Shown: positions 1 to 5,376, counted from the stretch's first letter. The stretch is 5,978 bases of DNA from Candidatus Aminicenantota bacterium (GCA_030633795.1 DAOWCB010000097.1:1-5978), one strand, 5' to 3'. Translations and numbers: made by a program. The notes: generated by a model not told the origin, from the sequence alone.

Positions 1-1
1 C

Positions 2-145
2 AGCCTGCTTTTTAGCTATGAACTCCGCCCAGGCACTGTTTTTTATTTCGGGATCGACGACAATCAGGAACAGGACGATTCGGGCATCTACAAAGTACAG
101 GGCCGGTTCGTCTTCATCAAGTTCTCCTACTGGTGGAGAATCTAA
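2..145 (+). CDS. C-terminal end of a DUF5916-type outer-membrane protein (5' partial)
   Basis: Only the last 47 codons lie in the window; the gene starts upstream and ends at the TAA at 143-145. The visible peptide holds the pattern LLFSYELRPGTVFYFG, then an acidic turn (DDNQEQDD), then GRFVFIKFSYWWRI. Alternating hydrophobic/polar strands ending in an aromatic-rich last strand are typical of an outer-membrane beta-barrel C-terminus. The order 'SY.L.P.TVF..G....... FIK.SY' matches what I recall of the C-terminus of DUF5916 proteins, which usually carry an N-terminal CBM9-like domain followed by a predicted barrel. Their substrate is not known with certainty. The family call rests on a short tail, so it is moderate; that this is a real coding end is better supported, since the frame is open from the window edge and the peptide is protein-like. 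It reads in the same direction as the TolC-like gene 67 bases downstream. Confidence 0.6.
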   Translation, partial: SLLFSYELRPGTVFYFGIDDNQEQDDSGIYKVQGRFVFIKFSYWWRI

Positions 146-212
146 CTTTCCGATAGATTCTATCAAGACAAAATTTTCATTTTTTTTCCGAATACGCTAG
201 AATAAGGGACAA

Positions 213-872
213 ATGAAAAAAAGCAACGCCATTTTTATCCTGATTTTTTTGCTTTTTGTCCCATCACTCATCCAATCCACCGAAAAAAAGGAATTCCGTC
301 TAGCTGAGATTATCGACTTTGCCTTGGAAAACAATCCACTCCTTTCCGCCAAAAAAAACGAGGTTGAAGCCAGGAAAGCCTCCTATCAGGCGTCCAAACG
401 CCTCGCCAATCCAGAGCTGGAATTAAACATCGGGAGAGCAAAGGCCTTCGACGAAGACTTAGAAAGAAATACCGGAGGCGTTTTGCTCAGCCAGTATGTG
501 GAAAATCCATTCAAGCGCCATCACAGGATCCAGGTATACGCAAAAGACTGGGAAGCCGCCGAATTCAGTCACAGCACTCTAACTCTCGAGGTAACGTTCA
601 CGATTAAAAATCTCTACTTCGAAATTCTTCGGCTGAAATTCATACAGGAATTGGCCCAAAAGAACTTGGATTCCATCCAAAAAATCCACCGATTGATCGA
701 AAAGCGGGCAAAATTGGGCGAGATCAAGGAATTGGAGGCCATCAAACTTTACGTGGAATCGCTTCAAGCCCAGAGAGAACTGAACAAGATCCAAACCGAT
801 CTCGTCCTGGCCAAGGAAAATTTGATCGTGCTTCCGCTCGTCTTTCAGACGCTGAAAAAGATCAAGAAATAA
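213..872 (+). CDS. Half-length TolC-family outer membrane efflux protein
   Basis: This encodes 219 residues. Residues about 4-22 (FILIFLLFVPSLIQS) form an export signal. The mature part begins with the usual TolC/OEP opening: RLAEIIDFALENNPLL (about 29-44), a helix, NPELELNIG (about 67-75), the strand/turn LLSQYVENPFKRH (about 91-103), then a long helical stretch to about residue 205. That is one OEP repeat (Pfam OEP type). Full TolC proteins have two such repeats and about 400-480 residues and form the trimeric outer-membrane exit duct of efflux or type I secretion systems. Here the protein stops just where repeat one should lead into repeat two, with a non-typical tail (LIVLPLVFQTLKKIKK). 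No second repeat appears in any frame downstream, and no RND or membrane-fusion partner is visible. The start is supported by AAGGGA at 204-209, though its spacing is short. It is either a decayed gene or a single-repeat variant; transport function is uncertain. Confidence 0.75.
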   Translation: MKKSNAIFILIFLLFVPSLIQSTEKKEFRLAEIIDFALENNPLLSAKKNEVEARKASYQASKRLANPELELNIGRAKAFDEDLERNTGGVLLSQYVENPFKRHHRIQVYAKDWEAAEFSHSTLTLEVTFTIKNLYFEILRLKFIQELAQKNLDSIQKIHRLIEKRAKLGEIKELEAIKLYVESLQAQRELNKIQTDLVLAKENLIVLPLVFQTLKKIKK

Positions 873-898
873 AAGTGTTTAAAAGCATCTCGTTCTGG

Positions 899-1561
899 AT
901 GAAAGCCAAGTCGATTCTCCTTGTTTTTGTCCTGTTTTTTTCTTGCTCCTCCCTTCCCACAAGTTACATCATCCTATGTGCTGGCGACAGCCTGACCGAA
1001 GTCGGCTATCCACGATTTCTGGAACGGAGTCTCAAGGGAGAGGGCATCCGGGCAAAGGTCTTGAACCAGGGCAGGAGCGGTTTTAACTCGAAAGAATATT
1101 TGGCGTTTCTTGAAAAAAACAAAAAAACTTTAGCCAGAAATTTTCCGGATTTTATTTGTCTTCAACTGGGAACTAACGATGTTCGTACCGACCACGACCA
1201 CATATCGGCCGATGAGTTTTACGCCAACATGAAAGAGATTATACGTCTTTTCCGGGATTTTAAAACTCGCACAGGAAAAAACTCTTGCATCCTTGTCGCA
1301 ACCATCCCGCATATCCCCGACAACACCGCCTTCCCGTTTGATAATCTATCAGGCAAACGGGTCACGCAGGAAATAAATCCCCTAATCCAAAAAATAGCTT
1401 TGGAAGAAAAATTGATACTTGTGGACAATTTTTCTATTTTCCTCGAAAATCCCCATTTCCTCCCAGAAGTCCACCCAACGGATCAAGGATATGAGGCAAT
1501 GGCTAAAAACTGGCATAACGCCTTGATAAAGAAGGGCATTCGATCCACAGGGAAAACTTGA
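899..1561 (+). CDS. SGNH/GDSL-type hydrolase, probable lipoprotein
   Basis: This encodes 220 residues from the ATG at 899. The N-terminus MKAK, a hydrophobic run and FFSC at residues 13-16 resemble a lipoprotein signal with a relaxed lipobox, so the enzyme is probably anchored through Cys16. SGNH blocks are in order: CAGDSLTE (nucleophile Ser31), NQGRSG (block II, Gly58), LGTND (block III, Asn93) and VHPTDQGY (block V, His192). Such enzymes are esterases, lipases or carbohydrate O-deacetylases; the substrate cannot be told. The Asp normally three residues before the catalytic His is Pro189 here, with Glu190 two residues before it. A GTG at 875 could extend the frame by eight residues, but the ATG gives the better signal peptide; neither has a clear ribosome-binding site. 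It starts 26 bases after the truncated TolC gene and is probably read from the same upstream transcript. Its stop codon lies inside the -35 box of the next promoter. Confidence 0.82.
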   Translation: MKAKSILLVFVLFFSCSSLPTSYIILCAGDSLTEVGYPRFLERSLKGEGIRAKVLNQGRSGFNSKEYLAFLEKNKKTLARNFPDFICLQLGTNDVRTDHDHISADEFYANMKEIIRLFRDFKTRTGKNSCILVATIPHIPDNTAFPFDNLSGKRVTQEINPLIQKIALEEKLILVDNFSIFLENPHFLPEVHPTDQGYEAMAKNWHNALIKKGIRSTGKT

Positions 1562-1586
1562 TATTTCCCCGCAAAAGTGTTATATT
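1558..1586 (+). promoter_or_regulatory. Sigma70-type promoter of the hfq-pdxA-xth operon
   Basis: The -35 box TTGATA (1558-1563) and the -10 box TATATT (1581-1586) each match the consensus at five of six bases and are exactly 17 bases apart. The start point is inferred near 1593, giving a leader of about 50 bases before the ATG at 1643. The -35 box contains the TGA stop (1559-1561) of the preceding hydrolase gene, so the two transcription units abut. There is no convincing terminator between them, so read-through from upstream is possible. Confidence 0.7.
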
Positions 1587-1630
1587 AATACACAAAGATA
1601 TTCTCCATCTTTTACTCTCAGCATGAAGCC

Positions 1631-1635
1631 AGGAG
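1631..1635 (+). promoter_or_regulatory. Ribosome-binding site of the hfq-like gene
   Basis: AGGAG lies seven bases before the ATG at 1643. It is among the strongest Shine-Dalgarno matches in the window and fixes the start of the Hfq-like protein. Confidence 0.75.
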
Positions 1636-1642
1636 TACAATT

Positions 1643-1969
1643 ATGAATAGAAAACTTATCCGACCGAGTCTTACTGATTACAAAGAGCAAAGGAGCAAAG
1701 ATTCAGCTAGAAAAAAGCAACATCCCTCCTACGATACACACGCAGAAAATTACTATTACCTCAAACAGATGAACAAAAAAACACGCATGGCCCTTGTGCT
1801 TGTCGAGGGAGAAACAGTCGAAGGATACATAGAGTGGTATGATAAAAACTGCATCAAGCTCAACAGAAACCAAAAGCCGAACCTGTTGCTCTACAAACGC
1901 AGCATCAAATACATGTATAAGCTCGAAGATAAAAAGACAGAAAGCAAACCCGTAAAAAAGAAAAAATGA
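1643..1969 (+). CDS. hfq: Divergent Hfq/Sm-like RNA chaperone
   Basis: This encodes 108 residues. An Sm fold of the Hfq kind spans residues about 35-93: the N-terminal helix ENYYYLKQMNKKTR, then strands MALVLVEGETVEGYIEWYD (Sm1-like) and NLLLYKRSIKYM (Sm2-like). Hfq forms a hexameric ring that brings small RNAs and mRNAs together. Compared with E. coli Hfq, the YKH signature reads YKR (84-86), the proximal-pocket Gln8 aligns with Asn36, Gln41/Phe42 align with Lys68/Asn69, and the rim arginines are mostly replaced by Asn/Lys (44-46). Both ends are extended: about 34 basic, polar residues before the fold and a Lys-rich tail ending KKKK. Usual Hfq is 70-100 residues with no such N-terminal arm. 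It is the first gene after its own promoter and overlaps pdxA by ATGA, implying coupled translation. Family assignment is fairly secure; sRNA-binding function is inferred. Confidence 0.75.
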   Translation: MNRKLIRPSLTDYKEQRSKDSARKKQHPSYDTHAENYYYLKQMNKKTRMALVLVEGETVEGYIEWYDKNCIKLNRNQKPNLLLYKRSIKYMYKLEDKKTESKPVKKKK

Positions 1970-2916
1970 CCCTTCCCAAGGTCGGCATCACTCTTGGGGA
2001 TCCCGGAGGAGTCGGCCCGGAAGTCACGCTCAAATCGCTATCTTCCTTTTCTTCTCTTCCCGATGTTCAGTATGTCCTGTTTGGATCGCAAGCAGTTATC
2101 GATTATGAAAGAGCCGCCTTGAATCTTGATCTCTCCTTGCCTCGTGATTCCATCTCCCTGCATGAGGTCGAATGTTTAACCGACCCTGTGGTGAAGGGAA
2201 AACCGACACCGCCCAATGGAACAGCATCCTTTCGCTATTTCGAGGAGGCCGTCCAGCAAGCCCAAAAAGGAAACATCCAGGCCCTCGTCACAGCCCCCAT
2301 TTCCAAAAGATCCTGGGATCTCGCGGGCATTCCTTGGGCAGGTCATACCGAGTACCTCAGCCAATTCTATCCCGAAGCGATCATGTTTTTCTGGTCGGAG
2401 GACCTGAAGGTCGCCCTGTACACCCATCATATCCCTTTGCAGAAAGCCATCGCAAAGGTCAAGGAAAAATCCTTGTTTGAATTCATAGGGCAGCTTGATA
2501 AATACATGAACTCAATCCAATCTCACAGCTTCGAGTTCGTGGTTGCCGGATTGAACCCGCACGCCGGGGAACAGGGACTGTTGGGATCAGAGGAAAACGA
2601 ACACATCCTTCCCGCGATCGAAAAGGCCCGGTCAAACGGCATTCGAGTCAGCGGTCCCTTCCCTCCGGATGTTTTGTTTCGTGATGCGAGGAACAAAAAG
2701 GATAAAGTCGCAATTGCCCTTTACCATGACCAAGGCCTTATTCCGTTTAAACTCCTCGCTTTCAACCGGGGAGTCAATCTAACCTTGGGCCTTCCGTTTA
2801 TCCGGACATCTCCTGATCACGGCACGGCTTTTGATATCGCAGGAAAAGGAATAGCCGATCCTAATAGCATGATCGAAGCCATCCGACTTGCCCATCGATT
2901 TGCTTCAGCTCGATAA
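1966..2916 (+). CDS. pdxA: 4-hydroxythreonine-4-phosphate dehydrogenase PdxA
   Basis: This encodes 316 residues, close to the usual length of about 330. PdxA oxidises 4-phosphohydroxy-L-threonine with NAD(P)+; the product decarboxylates and PdxJ then condenses it with deoxyxylulose 5-phosphate to form pyridoxine phosphate. The protein is a cytosolic, metal-dependent dimer. Family landmarks are all present: GITLGDPGGVGPE (7-19), VTAPISK (108-114), GHTEY (126-130; His127 and Thr128 for substrate), the metal-ligand histidines His155, His199 (LNPHAGE) and His254 (YHDQG), Lys262, and NLTLGLPFIRTS with Asn271 and Arg280. The spacing from Lys262 to Arg280 equals that of E. coli PdxA. The ATG overlaps the stop of the Hfq-like gene (ATGA at 1966-1969) and no separate strong ribosome-binding site is needed. 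A close relative acting on another 4-phosphorylated acid is possible but less likely. This implies that the organism uses the DXP-dependent vitamin B6 route. Confidence 0.95.
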   Translation: MTLPKVGITLGDPGGVGPEVTLKSLSSFSSLPDVQYVLFGSQAVIDYERAALNLDLSLPRDSISLHEVECLTDPVVKGKPTPPNGTASFRYFEEAVQQAQKGNIQALVTAPISKRSWDLAGIPWAGHTEYLSQFYPEAIMFFWSEDLKVALYTHHIPLQKAIAKVKEKSLFEFIGQLDKYMNSIQSHSFEFVVAGLNPHAGEQGLLGSEENEHILPAIEKARSNGIRVSGPFPPDVLFRDARNKKDKVAIALYHDQGLIPFKLLAFNRGVNLTLGLPFIRTSPDHGTAFDIAGKGIADPNSMIEAIRLAHRFASAR

Positions 2917-2925
2917 AAGGATAGG

Positions 2926-3708
2926 ATGAAAATTTGCACGTATAATGTCAATTCCATTCGGGTACGGAAAGATTTGATCGGCGAATGGTTGAATCACAGG
3001 AACCAGGATGTGGATGTATTGTGTTTTCAGGAACTTAAGACCATCGCGGAAAATTTCCCTTTCGAAGATTTTGAAAAAATGGGGTTTTCGTGCGAAGTGT
3101 TCGGACAAAAAGCTTACAACGGTGTAGCCATCTGCTCCCGGTTCCCGATGGACGATACCCGGAAAGGTTTCGGAGATGCCCAATGGGATGAACAGCGTCG
3201 ATTCATCGCGACAAATATAAAAGGCATCGACATCATCAACATCTATGCTCCTCATGGGGGTTTAAAGGGAGAAGAAAAATACGATTACAAAAGGAATTGG
3301 TACAAAAAACTCATATCCTTCCTCGAAGTTTCATTCTCCCCTAAAGATCCTCTTCTCATCGTTGGGGATTTAAACGTCGCTCGCGCAGACCAGGATGTAT
3401 TCGATCCCCTGGCCCTCGAAGGTGCAATCGGCACCTTGCCTGAAGAACGGAAGGTATTTCATGATCTTCTCGACTGGGGATTGACAGATGTCTTCCGGCA
3501 TCTTTATCCGGAATCCAGCCAGTTCACATGGTGGGATTACATCGGCGGAGCCATATGGAAGAACGAGGGGATGAGAATCGATTACGTGCTTTGCACAGAA
3601 CCTTTGATTGCCCAGATTAAAGATGTGGAAGTGGATATCTGGCCCCGGCGACGTCAGATCCCCAAGCCTTCAGACCATGCCCCTGTGATCGTCAGCGCCA
3701 CTTCTTAA
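2926..3708 (+). CDS. xth: Exodeoxyribonuclease III (AP endonuclease family)
   Basis: This encodes 260 residues, the normal size for XthA-type enzymes. They cut DNA 5' of abasic sites in base-excision repair and degrade duplex DNA 3' to 5', using Mg2+. The endonuclease/exonuclease/phosphatase signatures are complete: YNVNSIR (Asn7), CFQELK (metal ligand Glu36), YNGVAI, NIYAPHG (Tyr107), VGDLNVA (Asp148, Asn150), RIDYVL (Asp219) and SDHAPV (Asp250/His251). The GQKAYNGVAI block and 'RIDYVL' place it in the ExoIII branch rather than with phosphatases or DNases of the same fold. AAAGGA (2916-2921), four bases before the ATG, supports the start. It is third in the hfq-pdxA operon, nine bases after pdxA. 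Its last 17 bases overlap the end of smpB on the opposite strand, and no terminator separates the two convergent units. Confidence 0.95.
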   Translation: MKICTYNVNSIRVRKDLIGEWLNHRNQDVDVLCFQELKTIAENFPFEDFEKMGFSCEVFGQKAYNGVAICSRFPMDDTRKGFGDAQWDEQRRFIATNIKGIDIINIYAPHGGLKGEEKYDYKRNWYKKLISFLEVSFSPKDPLLIVGDLNVARADQDVFDPLALEGAIGTLPEERKVFHDLLDWGLTDVFRHLYPESSQFTWWDYIGGAIWKNEGMRIDYVLCTEPLIAQIKDVEVDIWPRRRQIPKPSDHAPVIVSATS

Positions 3709-4159
3709 GCTCAGCCCTCACTTCCCTTTGGAGAGCTCTTTCTTTGATGACCTCTTTTTTCTGGTAAGGCCTCTTCCCCTTGGCTAGGGAAATTTCCACC
3801 TTGACCTTTCCTTTGGCGTTGATCAAGACCTTGATTGGCACTAGGGTCAAACCTTTTTCCTTGATTTTTCCGGTTAAACGTTTGATCTCGCGTCTGTGGA
3901 GGAGAAGCTTCCGTTCCCGTCTTGGTTCGTGATTGAATCGGTTAGCCGCCTCATAGGGACTGATGTGACAATGGAGGAGAAAAACCTCCCCATCCTTCAC
4001 CTCAGCATAGCTTTCTTTCAGACTGATCCGCCCTTCCCTAATGGATTTAACCTCGCTCCCCAGAAGGGAAATTCCCGCTTCAAACTTTTCGAGAAGTTCG
4101 TAGTTGAAGAAAGCTTTTTTATTCTTGGCAATGATTTTTGTTTGAGGCTTTTTTCCCAT
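3692..4159 (-). CDS. smpB: SsrA-binding protein SmpB
   Basis: This encodes 155 residues, the usual length. SmpB binds the tRNA-like part of tmRNA and carries it into stalled ribosomes for trans-translation. Landmarks: KIIAKNKKAFFNYE (8-21), FEAGISLLGSEVKSIREGR (26-44), YAEVKDGEVFLLHCHI (51-66), the RERKLLLH RNA-binding segment (81-88), LVPIKVLINAKGKVKVEI (106-123) and a basic tail KGKRPYQKKEVIKER. The tail normally reads DKR where this protein has Gln133-Lys134-Lys135, a conservative but real departure. The ATG at 4159 is preferred because SmpB proteins start just before the KxIAxNKKA block; a TTG at 4204 would add 15 atypical residues. It lies 78 bases downstream of carD on the same strand and probably shares the carD promoter. 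No tmRNA (ssrA) gene is visible in the window. Confidence 0.95.
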   Translation of the reverse strand: MGKKPQTKIIAKNKKAFFNYELLEKFEAGISLLGSEVKSIREGRISLKESYAEVKDGEVFLLHCHISPYEAANRFNHEPRRERKLLLHRREIKRLTGKIKEKGLTLVPIKVLINAKGKVKVEISLAKGKRPYQKKEVIKERALQREVRAELKKWR

Positions 4160-4237
4160 AACAAGGGGATCTCCATCCCGAAAAGAGGGGCGTGGCGTAG
4201 ACAATACGACCAGTACTGAAGAGCAGAAAGAAAAAGA

Positions 4238-4756
4238 TCAGGAATCTACATGAGGGATACTATCTTCAAAACAGTTGGAGAGCATTTCCAGAACTTGAAC
4301 TTCGATCTCCTCGAACGGACTGCTAGAAACCTCCGAAATCTCTGTAACAATCAGATCTTTCGCCTTTTCCATCATTTTTTTCTCGCGAAAGGACAAGGGC
4401 TTGATCAGCTGGAGATAGTACAGACTCTTTAGAACGAGGGCCATATCCTGAATCGTCCCGGATTTCATCAGATCGATATGTTCTTTGTATCTTCCTTTCC
4501 AGTTCATGGTCACATCAACTCCGCCATTCCGGATAAAATCAAAAATGTCCTGGATGGATTCTTCTGAGATAGGTTTGCGGATCCCGATTTCTTCAGCGTT
4601 AGAGAACGGGACTAATACCAATGTGTCATTGGCCAAAATTCTTACATGATAGATCTGGAAATCTTGCCCGAAATAATTCTCTTCCTGGATATTTTCTATG
4701 ATTCCGAGCCCCTGATTGGGATAAATCACCTTATCGCCAATCTTTAATACATTCAT
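4238..4756 (-). CDS. CarD-family transcriptional regulator
   Basis: This encodes 172 residues. CarD-type proteins bind the RNA polymerase beta subunit through an N-terminal Tudor-like domain and stabilise open promoter complexes with a C-terminal helical domain. Seen here: the N-terminal domain LKIGDKVIYPNQGLGIIENI (4-23) with the strands QIYHVRI and TLVLVPFSNAEEIGIRKPIS, and a helical C-terminal half with NWKGRYKEHIDLMKSG (85-100). Trp86 corresponds to the tryptophan that wedges into the DNA minor groove in mycobacterial CarD. Then come VLKSLYYLQLIKPLSFREKKMMEKAKDLI helices in family order, and an acidic, poorly conserved tail of about 30 residues. The start is the ATG at 4756, which gives the canonical MNVLKIGDKV opening; a TTG at 4765 is upstream but lies near the predicted transcription start. 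The gene is divergent from rpmH and leads smpB. Role as a global rRNA/ribosomal promoter regulator is inferred from the family. Confidence 0.92.
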   Translation of the reverse strand: MNVLKIGDKVIYPNQGLGIIENIQEENYFGQDFQIYHVRILANDTLVLVPFSNAEEIGIRKPISEESIQDIFDFIRNGGVDVTMNWKGRYKEHIDLMKSGTIQDMALVLKSLYYLQLIKPLSFREKKMMEKAKDLIVTEISEVSSSPFEEIEVQVLEMLSNCFEDSIPHVDS

Positions 4757-4767
4757 GGTGTACAAAT

Positions 4768-4796
4768 ATTATAAGCAATAATTCCCAAAGAGTCAA
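4768..4796 (-). promoter_or_regulatory. Near-consensus sigma70 promoter of carD
   Basis: On the minus strand the -35 box TTGACT (4796-4791) and a perfect -10 box TATAAT (4773-4768) are 17 bases apart. The expected start point is about 4761, only five bases before the carD ATG at 4756. No Shine-Dalgarno sequence fits in that leader, so the mRNA should be leaderless or nearly so. Confidence 0.8.
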
Positions 4797-4828
4797 CTTA
4801 TGACAGCAGTCCATTCTTCCTTTTTCGC

Positions 4829-4857
4829 TTGACAGATCAAGGCAGGTTTATTAACAT
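4829..4857 (+). promoter_or_regulatory. Sigma70-type promoter of the rpmH-rnpA-yidD-yidC cluster
   Basis: A perfect -35 box TTGACA (4829-4834) is followed after 17 bases by TAACAT (4852-4857), which matches the -10 consensus at four of six bases including the key first, second and last positions. Transcription should start near 4864, giving a leader of about 26 bases before rpmH. It lies back to back with the carD promoter, with 32 bases between the two -35 boxes. Confidence 0.65.
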
Positions 4858-4889
4858 ACTGTTTTCAAACAAGAAAGACAGATCGAAAG

Positions 4890-5024
4890 ATGAAAAGAAC
4901 GTTTCAACCTAACAAAAGAAAACGAAAGAAGAACCACGGGTTCCTCGTGAGGATGAGAAGAAAAGGTGGCCAGCACATCATCAAGAACCGCAGACGTAAA
5001 GGCAGAAAAAGACTTGCCGCTTGA
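4890..5024 (+). CDS. rpmH: 50S ribosomal protein L34
   Basis: This encodes 44 residues, exactly the usual size. L34 is a small, very basic protein buried in the 23S rRNA of the large ribosomal subunit. The peptide opens with MKRTFQPNKRKRKK, followed by HGFLVRMRRKGG and a terminal KNRRRKGRKRLAA; all three segments are the family hallmark. The bases before the ATG (GAAAG at 4885-4889) touch the start codon and do not form a well-spaced ribosome-binding site, so initiation may rely on the A-rich unstructured leader. It heads the rnpA-yidD-yidC cluster behind a TTGACA promoter, and its TGA overlaps the rnpA start codon by one base (TGATG). Confidence 0.97.
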   Translation: MKRTFQPNKRKRKKNHGFLVRMRRKGGQHIIKNRRRKGRKRLAA

Positions 5025-5371
5025 TGGATGAGAATTTCACACCACAAGAAAGAATAAGAAAGAAAAAAGATTTTTTACATCTTTATAAAAAAGGCAAGCG
5101 TTACAGAGGGAAATATTTCATCCTTATTTACCTCTCCAACGAGCTCACTTTTTCCAGAGTGGCCGTCGTTGCCAGCAAAAAACTTGGAAATGCAGTCCAA
5201 CGAAACAGGACGAAGAGGTGGTTGCGTACACTCTTCCGGAGGAACAAGGAATTGCTCGAGAAACCATTCGACTTAATTTTCATCCCTCGAAAGGAAATAC
5301 ACGAGGCAAAATGGCAGAATCTCGCAGACGATTACCAATCTGCGCTAAAATCCCTTCACCAGAAAAGCTGA
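5024..5371 (+). CDS. rnpA: Ribonuclease P protein component
   Basis: This encodes 115 residues. RnpA is the protein subunit that helps the catalytic RnpB RNA bind precursor tRNA and trim its 5' leader. Seen here: the N-terminal segment RIRKKKDFLHLYKKGKRYRGK (10-30) with the aromatic/basic cleft residues, the strands YFILIYL and SRVAVVASKKLGNAVQRNRTKR with the conserved RNR box (60-62), and the LRTLFRRNKELL helix, then DLIFIPRK. The ATG at 5024 shares a base with the L34 stop; there is no ribosome-binding site of its own, so translation is probably coupled to rpmH. An in-frame TTG at 5021 is less likely. The yidD gene follows after five bases. L34 and RnpA side by side is an almost universal bacterial arrangement, which strengthens the call. 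Confidence 0.96.
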   Translation: MDENFTPQERIRKKKDFLHLYKKGKRYRGKYFILIYLSNELTFSRVAVVASKKLGNAVQRNRTKRWLRTLFRRNKELLEKPFDLIFIPRKEIHEAKWQNLADDYQSALKSLHQKS

Positions 5372-5376
5372 ATATT

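Noticed and set aside
152..164. Palindrome GATAGATTCTATC followed by a T-run near 181-187
   Set aside because: The stem is short and AT-rich, the loop is too tight, and the T-run is about 16 bases away, so it is not a convincing terminator.
18..200. 60-codon open frame at the left edge
   Set aside because: Ser-rich, low-complexity peptide; it overlaps the better-supported C-terminal barrel frame ending at 145 in another frame.
174..203. Possible promoter TTTTCA-18-TAGAAT before the TolC-like gene
   Set aside because: The -35 is poor and the implied start near 210 would remove the AAGGGA ribosome-binding site, so chance is more likely.
1594..1612. Hairpin AAAGAT / ATCTTT in the hfq leader
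   Set aside because: Six pairs with only one GC pair; too weak to be a terminator or a regulatory stem without other support.
2172..2480. Plus-strand open frame inside pdxA
   Set aside because: It lies wholly inside a complete, motif-rich pdxA frame and its peptide looks like an out-of-frame shadow.
3732..3739. Perfect palindrome AGAGCTCT inside smpB
   Set aside because: Eight bases within coding sequence, no repeat partner; consistent with chance.
4160..4204. Upstream TTG start adding 15 residues to SmpB
   Set aside because: The added residues are not SmpB-like and the ATG at 4159 sits at the family's normal start.
3896..4219. Plus-strand open frame across smpB
   Set aside because: Antisense to a complete smpB; no recognisable domain and no ribosome-binding site.
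4757..4765. Upstream TTG start for CarD
   Set aside because: It lies at or before the predicted transcription start and the ATG at 4756 gives the canonical N-terminus.
4797..4828. Origin of replication or operator between the divergent promoters
   Set aside because: No DnaA-box-like repeats and no inverted repeat longer than three or four base pairs could be found.
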